From: Geobacter sp. OR-1
GTDB lineage: Bacteria; Desulfobacterota; Desulfuromonadia; Geobacterales; DSM-12255
DNA length: 64,000 bases
Reading direction: 5' to 3'
Assembly (NCBI RefSeq): GCF_000813145.1
Contig: NZ_BAZF01000010.1
Span: 81,183 to 145,182, forward strand
Shown here: one piece after another, positions 34,805-43,885 of the stretch
Layout of the letters: the number at the start of each line of letters is the position of its first letter
How positions within the stretch are numbered: the first letter of the stretch is position 1
Program-made: the position numbers and the translations under genes
The notes under the pieces: generated by a model
Told to the model about the DNA's origin: nothing
The model's input: the letters and a program-made list of their open reading frames with translations, nothing else
Database searches by the model: none

Positions 34805-37800
34805 TCAGTCTCCCAGGACCATCTCTATTTCATGGCTGCCCGAGCAGGCGAGGTGCCCGTCGGGAATGGAAATCCGGTCGCGCCGCCGCGCCGCGGACAG
34901 GACCTTCATGAATTCGAACTCTGGATACCGCTCTCCGCCGGTCACGATGCAGAGCCGGTCTATGCCGGGCTGCAGGGTAATGGTCCTGGCAACGGTGCCT
35001 CCTTCCGACTCCAGCCAGCCGGTCAGCGGCAGCCGTACCGAACCGTCCAGGGAGAGCAGCGCCAGCGAGTCGGCCGGGGGGAGGTTTTCGGTCATATGAA
35101 ACGCTATCCGCAGGGTCACGCTGGCGTTGTCCTCGCTAAGCCCGGTAACCGTTATCGCCTCAACGAGATTCCGGTTGGCGCTGTCGACAATATTTACCGT
35201 CTCGCCGACCCTCAGGCCATAGAGCGATATGGTCACGGTTCCGGCTTGCGGCGAGATCGGATCGGCCAGCACCAGCCGGTACCGGTCGTCAAGGGTCCCG
35301 ACCCTGCTCCCCGCTGCTGCGCTGTGCGCCACAACCTGCCGCGCCAACAGCTCCACTTCGAACTGCTGGATCGAGCCGTCCAGGCTGAGATCGACCACAT
35401 GATCGACCCCTGCCACTGCCTCCAGCTCGGCATAGACCTCGGACAGATAGAGGTCGCGCCCCAGTTCCCAGCCGCTCCTGGCAGGGCCGCCGGTGAGCGG
35501 GTGCAGAAACTCCTGCAGCCGGCTGATTGCGGCCAGCTTTACCTCGTCACCCTTTTCGGGGAGAAGCGGCACGATCCGGGCAGAGACCCGCGCCTCTATG
35601 TACCGCGGGCCGGTGACCAGGATATGCCGCTCGCTGCCGAGGTTTAGCAGCGACCGTTCTTCCAGGTATTGCCGGACATGGCGCAGGAGCGGCGGCCGCG
35701 GGTAAGGTCGCGGCCCGGTGCTGGCCGGAACGATCACCACCGTTACCCACCCTTCGCATCCCTTGCCGTCCGGGTCGCGCGTGGGGAGGCACCAGGCCGC
35801 GGCCACCTCGCGGCCGGCATCCCTCGCCATCCAGGCATAATCCTCGATCGTCACCGCCCGCCCCCGGTGCTTGATGGTTCGGGGGCCGCGGGCGCGGACC
35901 TGGGCCACCGATTCCTCGTCACCGCCAGCAACCGCATCCTCAAGGTTGGCGACCCGCTTCACCCCGGCCAACGGGCCGGCAGGGTTGCGGACCATGGTGA
36001 CCTCACCCGCGGCCACGTTGCCAATCGCGCCCTGGTGGCTGCGGTACCAGGCAGCCTTGATATTGTCCCGGCCAATTGGGGGGATCATCCCCCGGACCCC
36101 GTCGCCGAACCGCACCTGCCCGGTGATCTGGTCCAGGAGATAGTGCCGGTCTCCCGGAGTTGAACTGAAAAAGTTATCCACCCGCTGCCAGAGCACCCAG
36201 ACACCCTGTTCCGCAGCCATGGTGAGGGGGAACTGCCGGGATGGATCCATGCCGGCCAGCGCCTGCTTCCGGACCAGCTGCGCCAGCTCGGTGGCAGGGG
36301 GAGAATCGCTCTCCCGGACGTAGATCTGCAGTTCCGGCAGTACCGGCTGCCGGCCAAGGGTGAAGATTCCGTCCTTCTTGCCGTTCCCGGAACCGAGCAG
36401 CTCTTCGGCAACGCTCACCCCGTTGACCGCGGGCACTGTATTGCACCTGATCCCGTGTAGGTAAGGGGTCGGCAGGGGGGCGACGGTTTCCGGCATCACC
36501 TTCCGGAGGATGTACTTGCTGATCGCGGCGCCACCGGTATCGACTGAACCGGAGCAGTCGATGGTCAGCTTTGCCTCGCCATCGGCCGCCTGTACCACCA
36601 GGTCCCCCCCGGTCCGGGCGATCAGCCTGCTGGAGGAGACCAGGCGCCAGAAGTATCTGACCGGATCGCGACCGCTTACAGCCGCGGTTGCCGAAGCGTC
36701 GAGCTCAACCTGTGCCTCGCTCCCCGAAGTGGCGACCTGCACGTCCGCACCGGCCTCGGCCTGGTGCGGTAGCAGCTGCCAGTGATACCTGGCGATCCGT
36801 TCTCCGTCCGTCGCGTGCGAACCGGAGGCATCGAGGCTAACCTGCGCCTCGTTAGCGATCCCCGGCGTCACGGTCTGCCCCGGCGGGGCAACGGCAACCG
36901 GCAGCTCTACGTGCGCCCTGGCGCGCAGCCAGCAAAGCTCCCGGCCGAATTCCAGGCTAACGCCCAGGTCCGGCGGCCCATTGAACCCGAGATAACCCCG
37001 CCGGGTAAAGCCCGCGCTCTCGTCCGAGGCAGGGAGCGGCCGCCATTCACCTGTTTCAGAGCTCCGGTATTCCCAGATCATGAGGGGAAAATCCCGGTCT
37101 CCGTTTCGCTCCTCGTCCACATCGAGCAGGATCTGGATCCATTCGTTCTTCGGAAAGGGAGCGCTGAAGCCTAAGTAGATAGCCGGAAAATCGCTCGGGC
37201 CGCTGAACGGACGGAACGGAACCGTGCCGCTCGCAAACGAATGGCGCTCCAGACGCCGGTCCAGCGAACCACAGACACTGACAAGCGGCCGCAATGCATT
37301 AGAGCTGCTGAAGCCGCCGTAGGATAGTTTCAGGTTGCCGATGCTCGGGGCGAGTACTGCCGGAGCGCTCCAGACCGTGTCCCCGGACGGGTCGGTACCG
37401 TACCCCCCGGCCGTGACCCTGGCCCGGAGCCAGAACCCCTCCAGATCGGCAACGCTGCTCTTGGCCCAGACCGGGCAGGCCCGGTCATCGCTGGCAGGGA
37501 CCGTGAAGCTGACCGTCACCCCCTTGCCGGTGGCGGTAAAGCCGCGGCTCTCGTCTCCGAAACCTGACAGCGAATGCAGGAGCCCTGCCCTGCTGCTCTC
37601 GCCGATCCTGATCCAGCCGTCGGCAGAGCAGTATTCCCAGGCGATCCGAAGCTCGTTCAGCTCCTGGCCGATTGCCGACAGCGGGACCCCGGAGATGTCG
37701 AAGGTGATCGCAACCTCGGCCCCTTTCTTTGCGAACGCCTCGTCGCACTTCAGGTAGAAGGAATCGAGCCGGCCCGGCCGCTGCCCCAGCGGGAAAAACT

Positions 37801-38764
37801 CACCCTCCGGCTCCATCGGGATAAAGGCCGCGCCGCTGTGGATGGCGCTGAACACCGTATCCACCGGCTTGAGGGGCGAGTTCGGGATCACGATCTCCCG
37901 GCCGGCGCTGATCCTTTGCACCGACGGCAGTGAGTTCCGGCCCGTGCCGCCGGTCAGGGAGCAGGCAAGCCAGGCGCCGGTCTCCTTGTCCAACGGGAAT
38001 TTGGCCATCTTCGGCAGGTTGCTGAACATGATCCGGCCATTCCGGGACAAGGCATTGGTGCCATCGGCAATGATCGCCCCGCCGTCATCGACCAGGTCGC
38101 GCCACTGTTTGCCGTCGAAATAGAGCCACTGCAGCGACCAGCCGTCGAGATCCGGCCTGCCGGGCGCGTCCAGGAGAAGATCGAAGACCACGGTACCGTT
38201 GGCGCGGCTCGGGTCGTCGGGGAAATCGAACAGCCCGTCATCGCCGAAATAGAGCAGCCGCGGCCGCTCGCTATCCCCCTGGCAGACGGCGAACGATTCA
38301 GGGGCCAGGGTCGCCTCGTCGCCGCTCAGTTCGGTGATTCGCACCGGATCGACCACGATGCAGCTTGCCAACCCCCCTTTGATGACATTCAGGTCGCGGC
38401 CGGTCTCGAAAACGACCTCCGGCCGGGTGCCGCTCCGTTTTGCGGCGACCTGGGTGCCGCTCGGGACCCGGAGCAGGGACGGCGCATCCTTGACCGGATA
38501 AAAGGTGACCTCGCAGCCGGCGGGCTGCGGCGCCAGCAGATCGACCCCGGCACTCTCCAGAAAGGCGCGGAAATGGTTCTCGGACGCCTGGTTGAGCCGG
38601 GCGATGACCAGCTCGGCCAGCCGGCCGAACAGCCGCGTCATCCCTTCGCCCACGCCGGGAGTCACTCCCTGCGGTTGCCATCCTCCTTTCGCCAGCTCAT
38701 TCTGCAGGAAGGCGACGATCTCTTCCGGCGTTCGGCCATATATGCGTGGCGCGGTGCCGGTCAT
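34805..38764 (-). CDS. Large baseplate assembly protein with embedded PKD-like repeats
   Basis: 1319 residues, about twice the usual size for this family. The N-terminal region (IYGRTPEEIVAFLQNELAKG, FRAFLESAGVDLLAPQPA) and the C-terminal J-like part (VTIEDYAWMARDAGREVAAAWC, about residue 970 on) match large eCIS baseplate proteins. At about 620-780 are three half-PKD units (VSLDASGSHATDGERIARYHW; VELDASATAAVSGRDPVRYFW; LTIDCSGSVDTGGAAISKYI). These are not a usual part of this protein. They echo those of the 31672-32913 product. The start overlaps gp25 by 4 bp. Confidence 0.85.
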   Translation of the reverse strand: MTGTAPRIYGRTPEEIVAFLQNELAKGGWQPQGVTPGVGEGMTRLFGRLAELVIARLNQASENHFRAFLESAGVDLLAPQPAGCEVTFYPVKDAPSLLRVPSGTQVAAKRSGTRPEVVFETGRDLNVIKGGLASCIVVDPVRITELSGDEATLAPESFAVCQGDSERPRLLYFGDDGLFDFPDDPSRANGTVVFDLLLDAPGRPDLDGWSLQWLYFDGKQWRDLVDDGGAIIADGTNALSRNGRIMFSNLPKMAKFPLDKETGAWLACSLTGGTGRNSLPSVQRISAGREIVIPNSPLKPVDTVFSAIHSGAAFIPMEPEGEFFPLGQRPGRLDSFYLKCDEAFAKKGAEVAITFDISGVPLSAIGQELNELRIAWEYCSADGWIRIGESSRAGLLHSLSGFGDESRGFTATGKGVTVSFTVPASDDRACPVWAKSSVADLEGFWLRARVTAGGYGTDPSGDTVWSAPAVLAPSIGNLKLSYGGFSSSNALRPLVSVCGSLDRRLERHSFASGTVPFRPFSGPSDFPAIYLGFSAPFPKNEWIQILLDVDEERNGDRDFPLMIWEYRSSETGEWRPLPASDESAGFTRRGYLGFNGPPDLGVSLEFGRELCWLRARAHVELPVAVAPPGQTVTPGIANEAQVSLDASGSHATDGERIARYHWQLLPHQAEAGADVQVATSGSEAQVELDASATAAVSGRDPVRYFWRLVSSSRLIARTGGDLVVQAADGEAKLTIDCSGSVDTGGAAISKYILRKVMPETVAPLPTPYLHGIRCNTVPAVNGVSVAEELLGSGNGKKDGIFTLGRQPVLPELQIYVRESDSPPATELAQLVRKQALAGMDPSRQFPLTMAAEQGVWVLWQRVDNFFSSTPGDRHYLLDQITGQVRFGDGVRGMIPPIGRDNIKAAWYRSHQGAIGNVAAGEVTMVRNPAGPLAGVKRVANLEDAVAGGDEESVAQVRARGPRTIKHRGRAVTIEDYAWMARDAGREVAAAWCLPTRDPDGKGCEGWVTVVIVPASTGPRPYPRPPLLRHVRQYLEERSLLNLGSERHILVTGPRYIEARVSARIVPLLPEKGDEVKLAAISRLQEFLHPLTGGPARSGWELGRDLYLSEVYAELEAVAGVDHVVDLSLDGSIQQFEVELLARQVVAHSAAAGSRVGTLDDRYRLVLADPISPQAGTVTISLYGLRVGETVNIVDSANRNLVEAITVTGLSEDNASVTLRIAFHMTENLPPADSLALLSLDGSVRLPLTGWLESEGGTVARTITLQPGIDRLCIVTGGERYPEFEFMKVLSAARRRDRISIPDGHLACSGSHEIEMVLGD

Positions 38765-39162
38765 AGCGCTGTTCCCCGCTCCAGGTAAAACGGGTAGACC
38801 ATGTTGAACCGGCTGTCAGTGGCCTTGACCCGGTAGGTGATGCTGAGCAGGATCACTGCCGGATCGTCCGGCGCCGGACCAGCTGCCACCTCTTCGAGGT
38901 CGATGCGCGGCTCCCAGCGCCGTAGCGACTCCTCCACATGGAAACGGATCAGCCCGGCGGTCCGGACATTGTTCGGGGCAAAGAGAAAGTCGTGGATGCC
39001 GCAGCCGAAATCCGGCCGCATCACCCGTTCGCCCGGGGAGGTGGCGAGGATGATCCGGATCGAATCGGCGATCGAATCCTCTTCGGCTGCCAGCGCGATC
39101 TCATTGTTGGTGTCGGGTGTGACCGGAAATTTCCAGCCGGTACCGAGGAACTTGCTCCCCAT
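38761..39162 (-). CDS. gpW/gp25 family baseplate wedge protein
   Basis: 133 residues with the gp25 core: IALAAEEDSIADSIRIILATSPGERVMRPDFGCGIHDFLF, then RFHVEESLRRWEPRI. gp25 proteins start the sheath on the baseplate in T4, type VI systems and eCIS. It is placed between the spike gene (3 bp away) and the large baseplate gene (4-bp overlap), the usual order. Confidence 0.93.
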   Translation of the reverse strand: MGSKFLGTGWKFPVTPDTNNEIALAAEEDSIADSIRIILATSPGERVMRPDFGCGIHDFLFAPNNVRTAGLIRFHVEESLRRWEPRIDLEEVAAGPAPDDPAVILLSITYRVKATDSRFNMVYPFYLERGTAL

Positions 39163-39164
39163 GG

Positions 39165-40034
39165 TCAGGCCCCCTTGGTCATGATGGTGCTCTGCACCCC
39201 CGGAATCGCCGGGACGGTCGGTGGCGACGTGGGCGCGCCGAGGTTGCCCAGATGAAAATGGGTGTTGAATGCCGTGAGCATCGTCTCGTTGACCAGGGCC
39301 AGCGACGCGCCGGTCCCCAGTTTCACGCTGCTGCTGTCAAGGGTGATCCCGGACGGCGCCGACAGGGTCACGGTGCCGGTAACGGTGATGTTCAGGTTGC
39401 CCCCCACGGTCTGGTCGGTATTGCCGCCACTGCTGACCGTAAGGGCATTGCTCCCCGCGTCCAGTTCCAGCTTGTTTCCCCCGGAATCGCAGATCGTGAT
39501 CTTCTTGCCGTCGTCGTCCAGGGTCACCTTGTGGCCGCCATTGCTCTTCAGCTCGATCTTCCCCTTGTTAGCGGCATCGTCCAGGACGATTTCATGGCCG
39601 CCCTGGCTCTTGATCGTTATCTTGGCCTTCTGGTCGTCTTTGCTGTCGTCCATGGTGATGATATGGCCGCTGCGCGATTTGATGGTGCGCAGGTTGTTCT
39701 TCCCCGCTCCGTCCATGGTCTCGGGCGGGGTGTCGCTGCTGTTCCAGAGCATTCCGATCACGAACGGCCGGTTGGGGTCGCCGTGCTCGAAGGCGACCAG
39801 CACCTCGTCACCCACCTCGGGGATGAAGAAGCTCCCCCGCCCTGCGCCGGCCGACATGGTGGCGATCCGGGCCCAGTTGGAGAGCGATTCCGCCACATCG
39901 CCAACAGACGGGATCTCGACCTTGACCCGGCCGAGGTTCTCCGGATCGGAGATATCGTTCACGATCCCGGTGACGACGCCGTAGCGCCGTCCCTGTTCCG
40001 GCCCGGTTCCGGTCATCAGGTCGCCGATGCTCAT
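39165..40034 (-). CDS. Spike protein, gpV/gp5-like half
   Basis: 289 residues. The N-terminal OB-fold is clear (GIVNDISDPENLGRVKVEIPSVGD, FFIPEVGDEVLVAFEHGDPNRPFVIG). A long beta-helix of repeated G-HxxxxDD/K strands follows (about 115-240), as in VgrG/gpV spikes. The C-terminus is NTHFHLGNLGAPTSPPTVPAIPG. No separate PAAR tip gene is found in the locus. With the next gene it makes a split version of the one-piece Afp8/VgrG spike; 4-bp overlap between the two. Confidence 0.92.
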   Translation of the reverse strand: MSIGDLMTGTGPEQGRRYGVVTGIVNDISDPENLGRVKVEIPSVGDVAESLSNWARIATMSAGAGRGSFFIPEVGDEVLVAFEHGDPNRPFVIGMLWNSSDTPPETMDGAGKNNLRTIKSRSGHIITMDDSKDDQKAKITIKSQGGHEIVLDDAANKGKIELKSNGGHKVTLDDDGKKITICDSGGNKLELDAGSNALTVSSGGNTDQTVGGNLNITVTGTVTLSAPSGITLDSSSVKLGTGASLALVNETMLTAFNTHFHLGNLGAPTSPPTVPAIPGVQSTIMTKGA

Positions 40035-41128
40035 CGTCCGTTCCTCTTGACTTCGAAATCGCAGCGATACCCGGTCCCGTCGATGGTGTGGGTTACCGAG
40101 GTGACGTAATAACAGCCGCTGAAATTGGCGCCGAGCCCTTTCAGCTCGATCACGCTCCTGGCCCGGAGCTCCGGATTGCCGATGCAGACACCCCGGCCGC
40201 TGATGAACTCAATGGAACTCGCCTCAAGCTTGGCAACCGCCACCGCCATCGCCTCCTCCTGGGACGCGGCCAGATGGTCTTCGGCCAGCAGCCGGTTCTC
40301 GCCGCAGAGCCTCATGGCGATCTCCGATGCGCTCTCGGAGCCGAGCCTGGCCCGCTCGTCCCCCGGTCCCGCAGTATGCACCAGCGGCTCTTTCCCCCGT
40401 CCCAGGGTGGTCTGCGAGGCCCGCACCCGGACATGGGTCAGCTTCCGGTAGGTGGAGAGTGTCGGGGAAAATGACCTGAGACTCCGCCCCCATTCGAGGG
40501 TCAGCTGCGGTCCGCGGTCCACCAGGTAGCGCGGCTTCTCGAAGCAGAGGGTCCGCTCCTTGACCACCACCTCGTAGCCGATCCGGGTGGCCCGCTCCTG
40601 GAGGATCGCGGCATAGGTGGCCGTGCCGGACGTTACCTGGCGGTGCTCGGCCCTGGTATCATCGACCCTGGCATCGAGGCCGAGCAGGGTGGCGATCTCC
40701 CGCGCAATGCCGCTGTCGGTCTGCTCCCGGAACGGCCTGGCGTCGCACTGGACCAGCAGCTTGCAGTACAGACCCTGGCCGCGGACCGCCAGGGTCGGCA
40801 CGCCGCTTTCGGGAAAGGTGGGGTTGATAGCCGTAATCTGGCCGACGAACCTCATGGCGCAGTTCCCCAGGTAACCGAGCTCGATCTCGACCTCTTTCCC
40901 CTCTTCAAAGGTGCCGCTGTCGAGCCACTGCAGAGTTCCGCCCGCCGGGAACCGCCCCCGCTCCGGGTGCCGCTCCCTGACCGTGAAGGCAAAGGAGTCC
41001 CCCTGGTTGCAACAATCGGTGACCGAGAGCGAGAGCACGTCGAAATTGAAGCCGTGTCTCAGCTCAATGCCGCCGATCCTGATGACGAATGCGGGGACGT
41101 ATTGTTGTGGTGTGGGCATAGAATTCAT
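40031..41128 (-). CDS. Spike hub protein, phage late control gene D-like half
   Basis: 365 residues. It resembles the gp27/gpD hub: FNFDVLSLSVTDCCNQGDSFAFTVRE in the first 50 residues, VRGQGLYCKLLVQCDARPFREQ, a QERATRIGYEVVVKERTLCF segment, and a C-terminal SGCYYVTSVTHTIDGTGYRCDFEVKR. The hub joins the tube to the spike. Its stop overlaps the gpV-like gene start by 4 bp. Confidence 0.9.
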   Translation of the reverse strand: MNSMPTPQQYVPAFVIRIGGIELRHGFNFDVLSLSVTDCCNQGDSFAFTVRERHPERGRFPAGGTLQWLDSGTFEEGKEVEIELGYLGNCAMRFVGQITAINPTFPESGVPTLAVRGQGLYCKLLVQCDARPFREQTDSGIAREIATLLGLDARVDDTRAEHRQVTSGTATYAAILQERATRIGYEVVVKERTLCFEKPRYLVDRGPQLTLEWGRSLRSFSPTLSTYRKLTHVRVRASQTTLGRGKEPLVHTAGPGDERARLGSESASEIAMRLCGENRLLAEDHLAASQEEAMAVAVAKLEASSIEFISGRGVCIGNPELRARSVIELKGLGANFSGCYYVTSVTHTIDGTGYRCDFEVKRNGR

Positions 41129-41196
41129 AACCTTTATATGGACGCAGCTTGATGCGCCCTGATCCCATCATAAACCGGGCACATAAAGCTGCGCCC

Positions 41197-41814
41197 CTAC
41201 TCGATGGCCGGGATACTCAGGACCTGCCCGGGCTCGATCGCCAGGGGGTCGTCCATACCGTTCGCCTCGGCAATGGGACGCCAGTTCTTCGGGTTGCCGT
41301 ACTCCTTAGCGGCAATGGCGGCCAGGGTGTCGCCGCGCCGGACCGTGTAACGCTTGTCGAAATTGGCCGAGCGGTGCTTGGCCATCCGGAGCCCGGTGTC
41401 GCTGAACTCCTTGAAGGTGACATCGACCGTGGCCCGCGCCGGGATGCCGCTCGCTAGGAAGAGCGTGAACCGCTGCTCGGCCCGCTCCAGCACCCCCTGG
41501 AAATTGAACGTCCCCCAGCTGAACAGGCAGACCGGCGGCGCATGCAGTTCGGGGTCGGTGTCCAGCAACGCCGCAATCCTGTTGGTATGCTCCCGGACAT
41601 CGCTCCCCTGTTCATAGGTATCGAAAAAGAGCTGCATGGTCAGGGTCCGGCTGTTGCCCCGCACATACTGGATCGGCGGCGCTTCCAGCCCCGGGATGGC
41701 GATCTCGGCGAACTGGTTGGAGACCGAGAGCCGGTACTCGTTCGGATTGAACAGCACCTCGATGGTCTCAGGTGCGCCGATGATCTTCTGAATTGTCGCC
41801 TTTTCCAGTCTCAT
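41197..41814 (-). CDS. LysM-containing tube-initiator protein (CIS tube protein)
   Basis: 205 residues. The N-terminal 150 residues carry the CIS tube fold (VLFNPNEYRLSVSNQFAEIAIPG, TLTMQLFFDTYEQGSDVREHT). The C-terminal LysM (YTVRRGDTLAAIAAKEYGNPKNWRPIAEANG) is the usual Afp7/gp53-like end. It connects the tube to the hub at the baseplate. It begins at the base after the end of the upstream gene. Confidence 0.92.
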   Translation of the reverse strand: MRLEKATIQKIIGAPETIEVLFNPNEYRLSVSNQFAEIAIPGLEAPPIQYVRGNSRTLTMQLFFDTYEQGSDVREHTNRIAALLDTDPELHAPPVCLFSWGTFNFQGVLERAEQRFTLFLASGIPARATVDVTFKEFSDTGLRMAKHRSANFDKRYTVRRGDTLAAIAAKEYGNPKNWRPIAEANGMDDPLAIEPGQVLSIPAIE

Positions 41815-43359
41815 CTACAGGCCTCTGCGTTCTTTTTCGATGGTCAGCCGCTCTTCGATAATCGTGTACACCTGGTCCGCAACCTGCGCCAGCTCTTCCC
41901 GCGACAGCCCGGTTGGCCGTGGCGACGGCGTGGGGTCAGCCGCCGCTATGGTCCCGGCCGTAGCAACGAACTGTTGCTGTTCCGCCAATTGCCCGGAAGA
42001 GTGCGGCTCTCCGCCTGCGAAAAATGGATTTGCTGCCGGTGCCTGCGGCTCCGGGAAATACGACATGACCCTGTTGGCAGTTGCGCCCGATGCCGCGACA
42101 GTGGCGCGCCGGGCTACTGGGTGAGCCAGCGGTGCAACAGCCGTATCGACCGCTGCACTCCGGACGGCAGAGATATCCGCCCGGCCGTTTCCGGGATATG
42201 TACCGGCCAGCATTGCCTGAGGCAGCAGGGACAACACTGGTTGCTCCGCTGATCGGGCATGCGGCCGCCGCAGAGGCACAACCGGCGCGGCCTCACTGGC
42301 GTGCCCGGGGATTGTCGAAAGTTCCGGGTTGCGATCTTCAACGCTCCGTATCGCTGTTGCCCCGGCCATGGGACTGATCCCGGCGCATGCGCCCCATTCA
42401 GGCATCCGGCTCCCCGATCCGGGCTCGACTGAGCCAACCGTTCGCGTCTCCCCGCTCTTGGCAATCGGGTTCCCGCTGCCCGAGTCTGTTGGTGCACCCC
42501 CTGCAGGCGGGAGCTTACGGAGCAGCACCGGCCGGCTCGGCCGGCTGGAAAGGTTTGACGGAGCGGAAAGAGGAGAACCGGCCACCGGCAGTTCCACTGC
42601 GTCCCTCCCCTCGGAAAGCCGGGTAACCGCTGGAATCAAGCGACCGGGCCTTTCGGCTCGGGTTGCCGGATCATTGGAGCCGGCAACTCCCGGATCTACA
42701 CCGGCTGCTGTCCCGGCCATGGCCGGAGACGCCGATAATGGCCGGTTACCGGCATGTTCTGCCGGGATGACCGCAACGACACGGCTCTCAGGAACACCGG
42801 AAACAACGCTCTCCGCTTCACCAGATGCAGGTACTGCCGCAACCGGTCGGGAAACGATGGCCGCCGCAGGAATAGCGCTGAGGAGTTGACCGGGCCGAGC
42901 GGCTCTGTCAGCGCGTTTGATCGTGCCTGACGATCGACTCGCCGGGCTCCCGGCAACGGTCGCCGCAGAGAGCGGTGACTCTTTACCGCCGGTGCTGCCA
43001 GACTCCTGCCTGGCCCGTAGCTGCGGAAGCTGTCCGGCATTCCGGACAGGGGCCGCATTGCCGATCTCTGCAGCGGATTCAGCCGCCACAGGGGCATCAT
43101 CCGGCCCGGACTCGGAGCGGGAGAAACCCGCGACAAACGGCAGCTGCTCCCGGCCTCCGTCCCCTTGGCGCCCCCAGCGGCCGAATATCTCGGAGGCCAG
43201 GCCACCCCGTTCCGAAGCGAGGTTGTACCGGCTCTCTCCCCTGGCGATGAGATCAGCAAAACGCCTGATCGGCGATAGCTGTCCGTAACGTCCGGTTACG
43301 TCCCGTTCCAGCGGAGCTTCACCATTGGCAACAGTTGTCGTGGTCTCGTTTTTATCCAT
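41815..43359 (-). CDS. Large disordered protein in the eCIS operon
   Basis: 514 residues, mostly Ala/Pro/Ser/Gly/Arg with no predicted fold. A short ordered N-terminus (YGQLSPIRRFADLIARGESRY) and a C-terminal amphipathic helix (LSREELAQVADQVYTIIEERLTIEKERRGL region) frame it. The helical tail resembles short proteins found at this place in other eCIS loci, but here about 450 disordered residues precede it. No tape-measure protein is recognisable elsewhere in the operon, so length control, scaffolding or cargo binding are possible roles. It overlaps the tube gene by 8 bp. Confidence 0.7.
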   Translation of the reverse strand: MDKNETTTTVANGEAPLERDVTGRYGQLSPIRRFADLIARGESRYNLASERGGLASEIFGRWGRQGDGGREQLPFVAGFSRSESGPDDAPVAAESAAEIGNAAPVRNAGQLPQLRARQESGSTGGKESPLSAATVAGSPASRSSGTIKRADRAARPGQLLSAIPAAAIVSRPVAAVPASGEAESVVSGVPESRVVAVIPAEHAGNRPLSASPAMAGTAAGVDPGVAGSNDPATRAERPGRLIPAVTRLSEGRDAVELPVAGSPLSAPSNLSSRPSRPVLLRKLPPAGGAPTDSGSGNPIAKSGETRTVGSVEPGSGSRMPEWGACAGISPMAGATAIRSVEDRNPELSTIPGHASEAAPVVPLRRPHARSAEQPVLSLLPQAMLAGTYPGNGRADISAVRSAAVDTAVAPLAHPVARRATVAASGATANRVMSYFPEPQAPAANPFFAGGEPHSSGQLAEQQQFVATAGTIAAADPTPSPRPTGLSREELAQVADQVYTIIEERLTIEKERRGL

Positions 43360-43786
43360 AGAACCCGCAATGAACTAATTCCACCGCCTCCACTGCCACA
43401 GTGTTGGCATCGGCGCGCAGCTCAGGCCCTACCCAGCGCGCCGGGTAGGCCCGCTCCAGGTGCCAGTGCTGCACCGGCATCCGGGCGGTATCGAGCAGGA
43501 TGATCGTGACGTTCCGCCGCCTGACTATTCCGCGCCGGACATCCTGATGCCAGAGCCAAAGCGACGGGTCGTCGGTCAGGCCGTGCCGCAGCACCAGGTT
43601 GGCCGGGTAACGCGCCGGACCGGCCAGCCGGTGGATGTAGCCGTTCACCCCGCCCTCGCGGTAGTCGTGCACCTCCACCTCGGCCTGGAGCCCGGTGACC
43701 TCCCGGAAACCGGCTGTAACCAGCCCCTCGATCTCCACCAGGAAATTGAAGCCGAGATATGGATCGCGCCGTTTGTCTAGTGCCAT
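43352..43786 (-). CDS. Inner tube protein, gp19-like (second copy)
   Basis: 144 residues with the tail-tube fold: DPYLGFNFLVEIEGLVTAGFREVTGL, then YREGGVNGYIHRLAGPARY and LVLRHGLTDDPSLWLWHQDV. It differs clearly from the first tube gene (44418-44852) and likely forms the first ring(s) above the LysM initiator, as Afp5 does. A hairpin-rich 99-bp gap lies just upstream. Confidence 0.9.
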   Translation of the reverse strand: MALDKRRDPYLGFNFLVEIEGLVTAGFREVTGLQAEVEVHDYREGGVNGYIHRLAGPARYPANLVLRHGLTDDPSLWLWHQDVRRGIVRRRNVTIILLDTARMPVQHWHLERAYPARWVGPELRADANTVAVEAVELVHCGFYG

Positions 43787-43809
43787 GTAGAAGTCCTGTA
43801 ACTCCCCCG

Positions 43810-43875
43810 CCCCTCTTAACCAAGAGGGGGGAAGAGTCTTCTGCGTTTCGGCCCTCCCCTTAGCTTAAGGGGAGG
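43810..43875 (-). promoter_or_regulatory. Two strong intercistronic hairpins
   Basis: Stem 1: CCCCTCTT / AAGAGGGG around AACC (43810-43829). Stem 2: a 10-bp perfect stem CCTCCCCTTA / TAAGGGGAGG around a 3-base loop (43853-43875). Neither is followed by a T-run on the minus strand, so they are not simple terminators. They lie in the only sizeable gap (99 bp) among the structural genes from 41815 to 44852. They may set the expression ratio of upstream tube/sheath genes to downstream baseplate genes. Confidence 0.65.
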
Positions 43876-43885
43876 ACAGCAGGGG

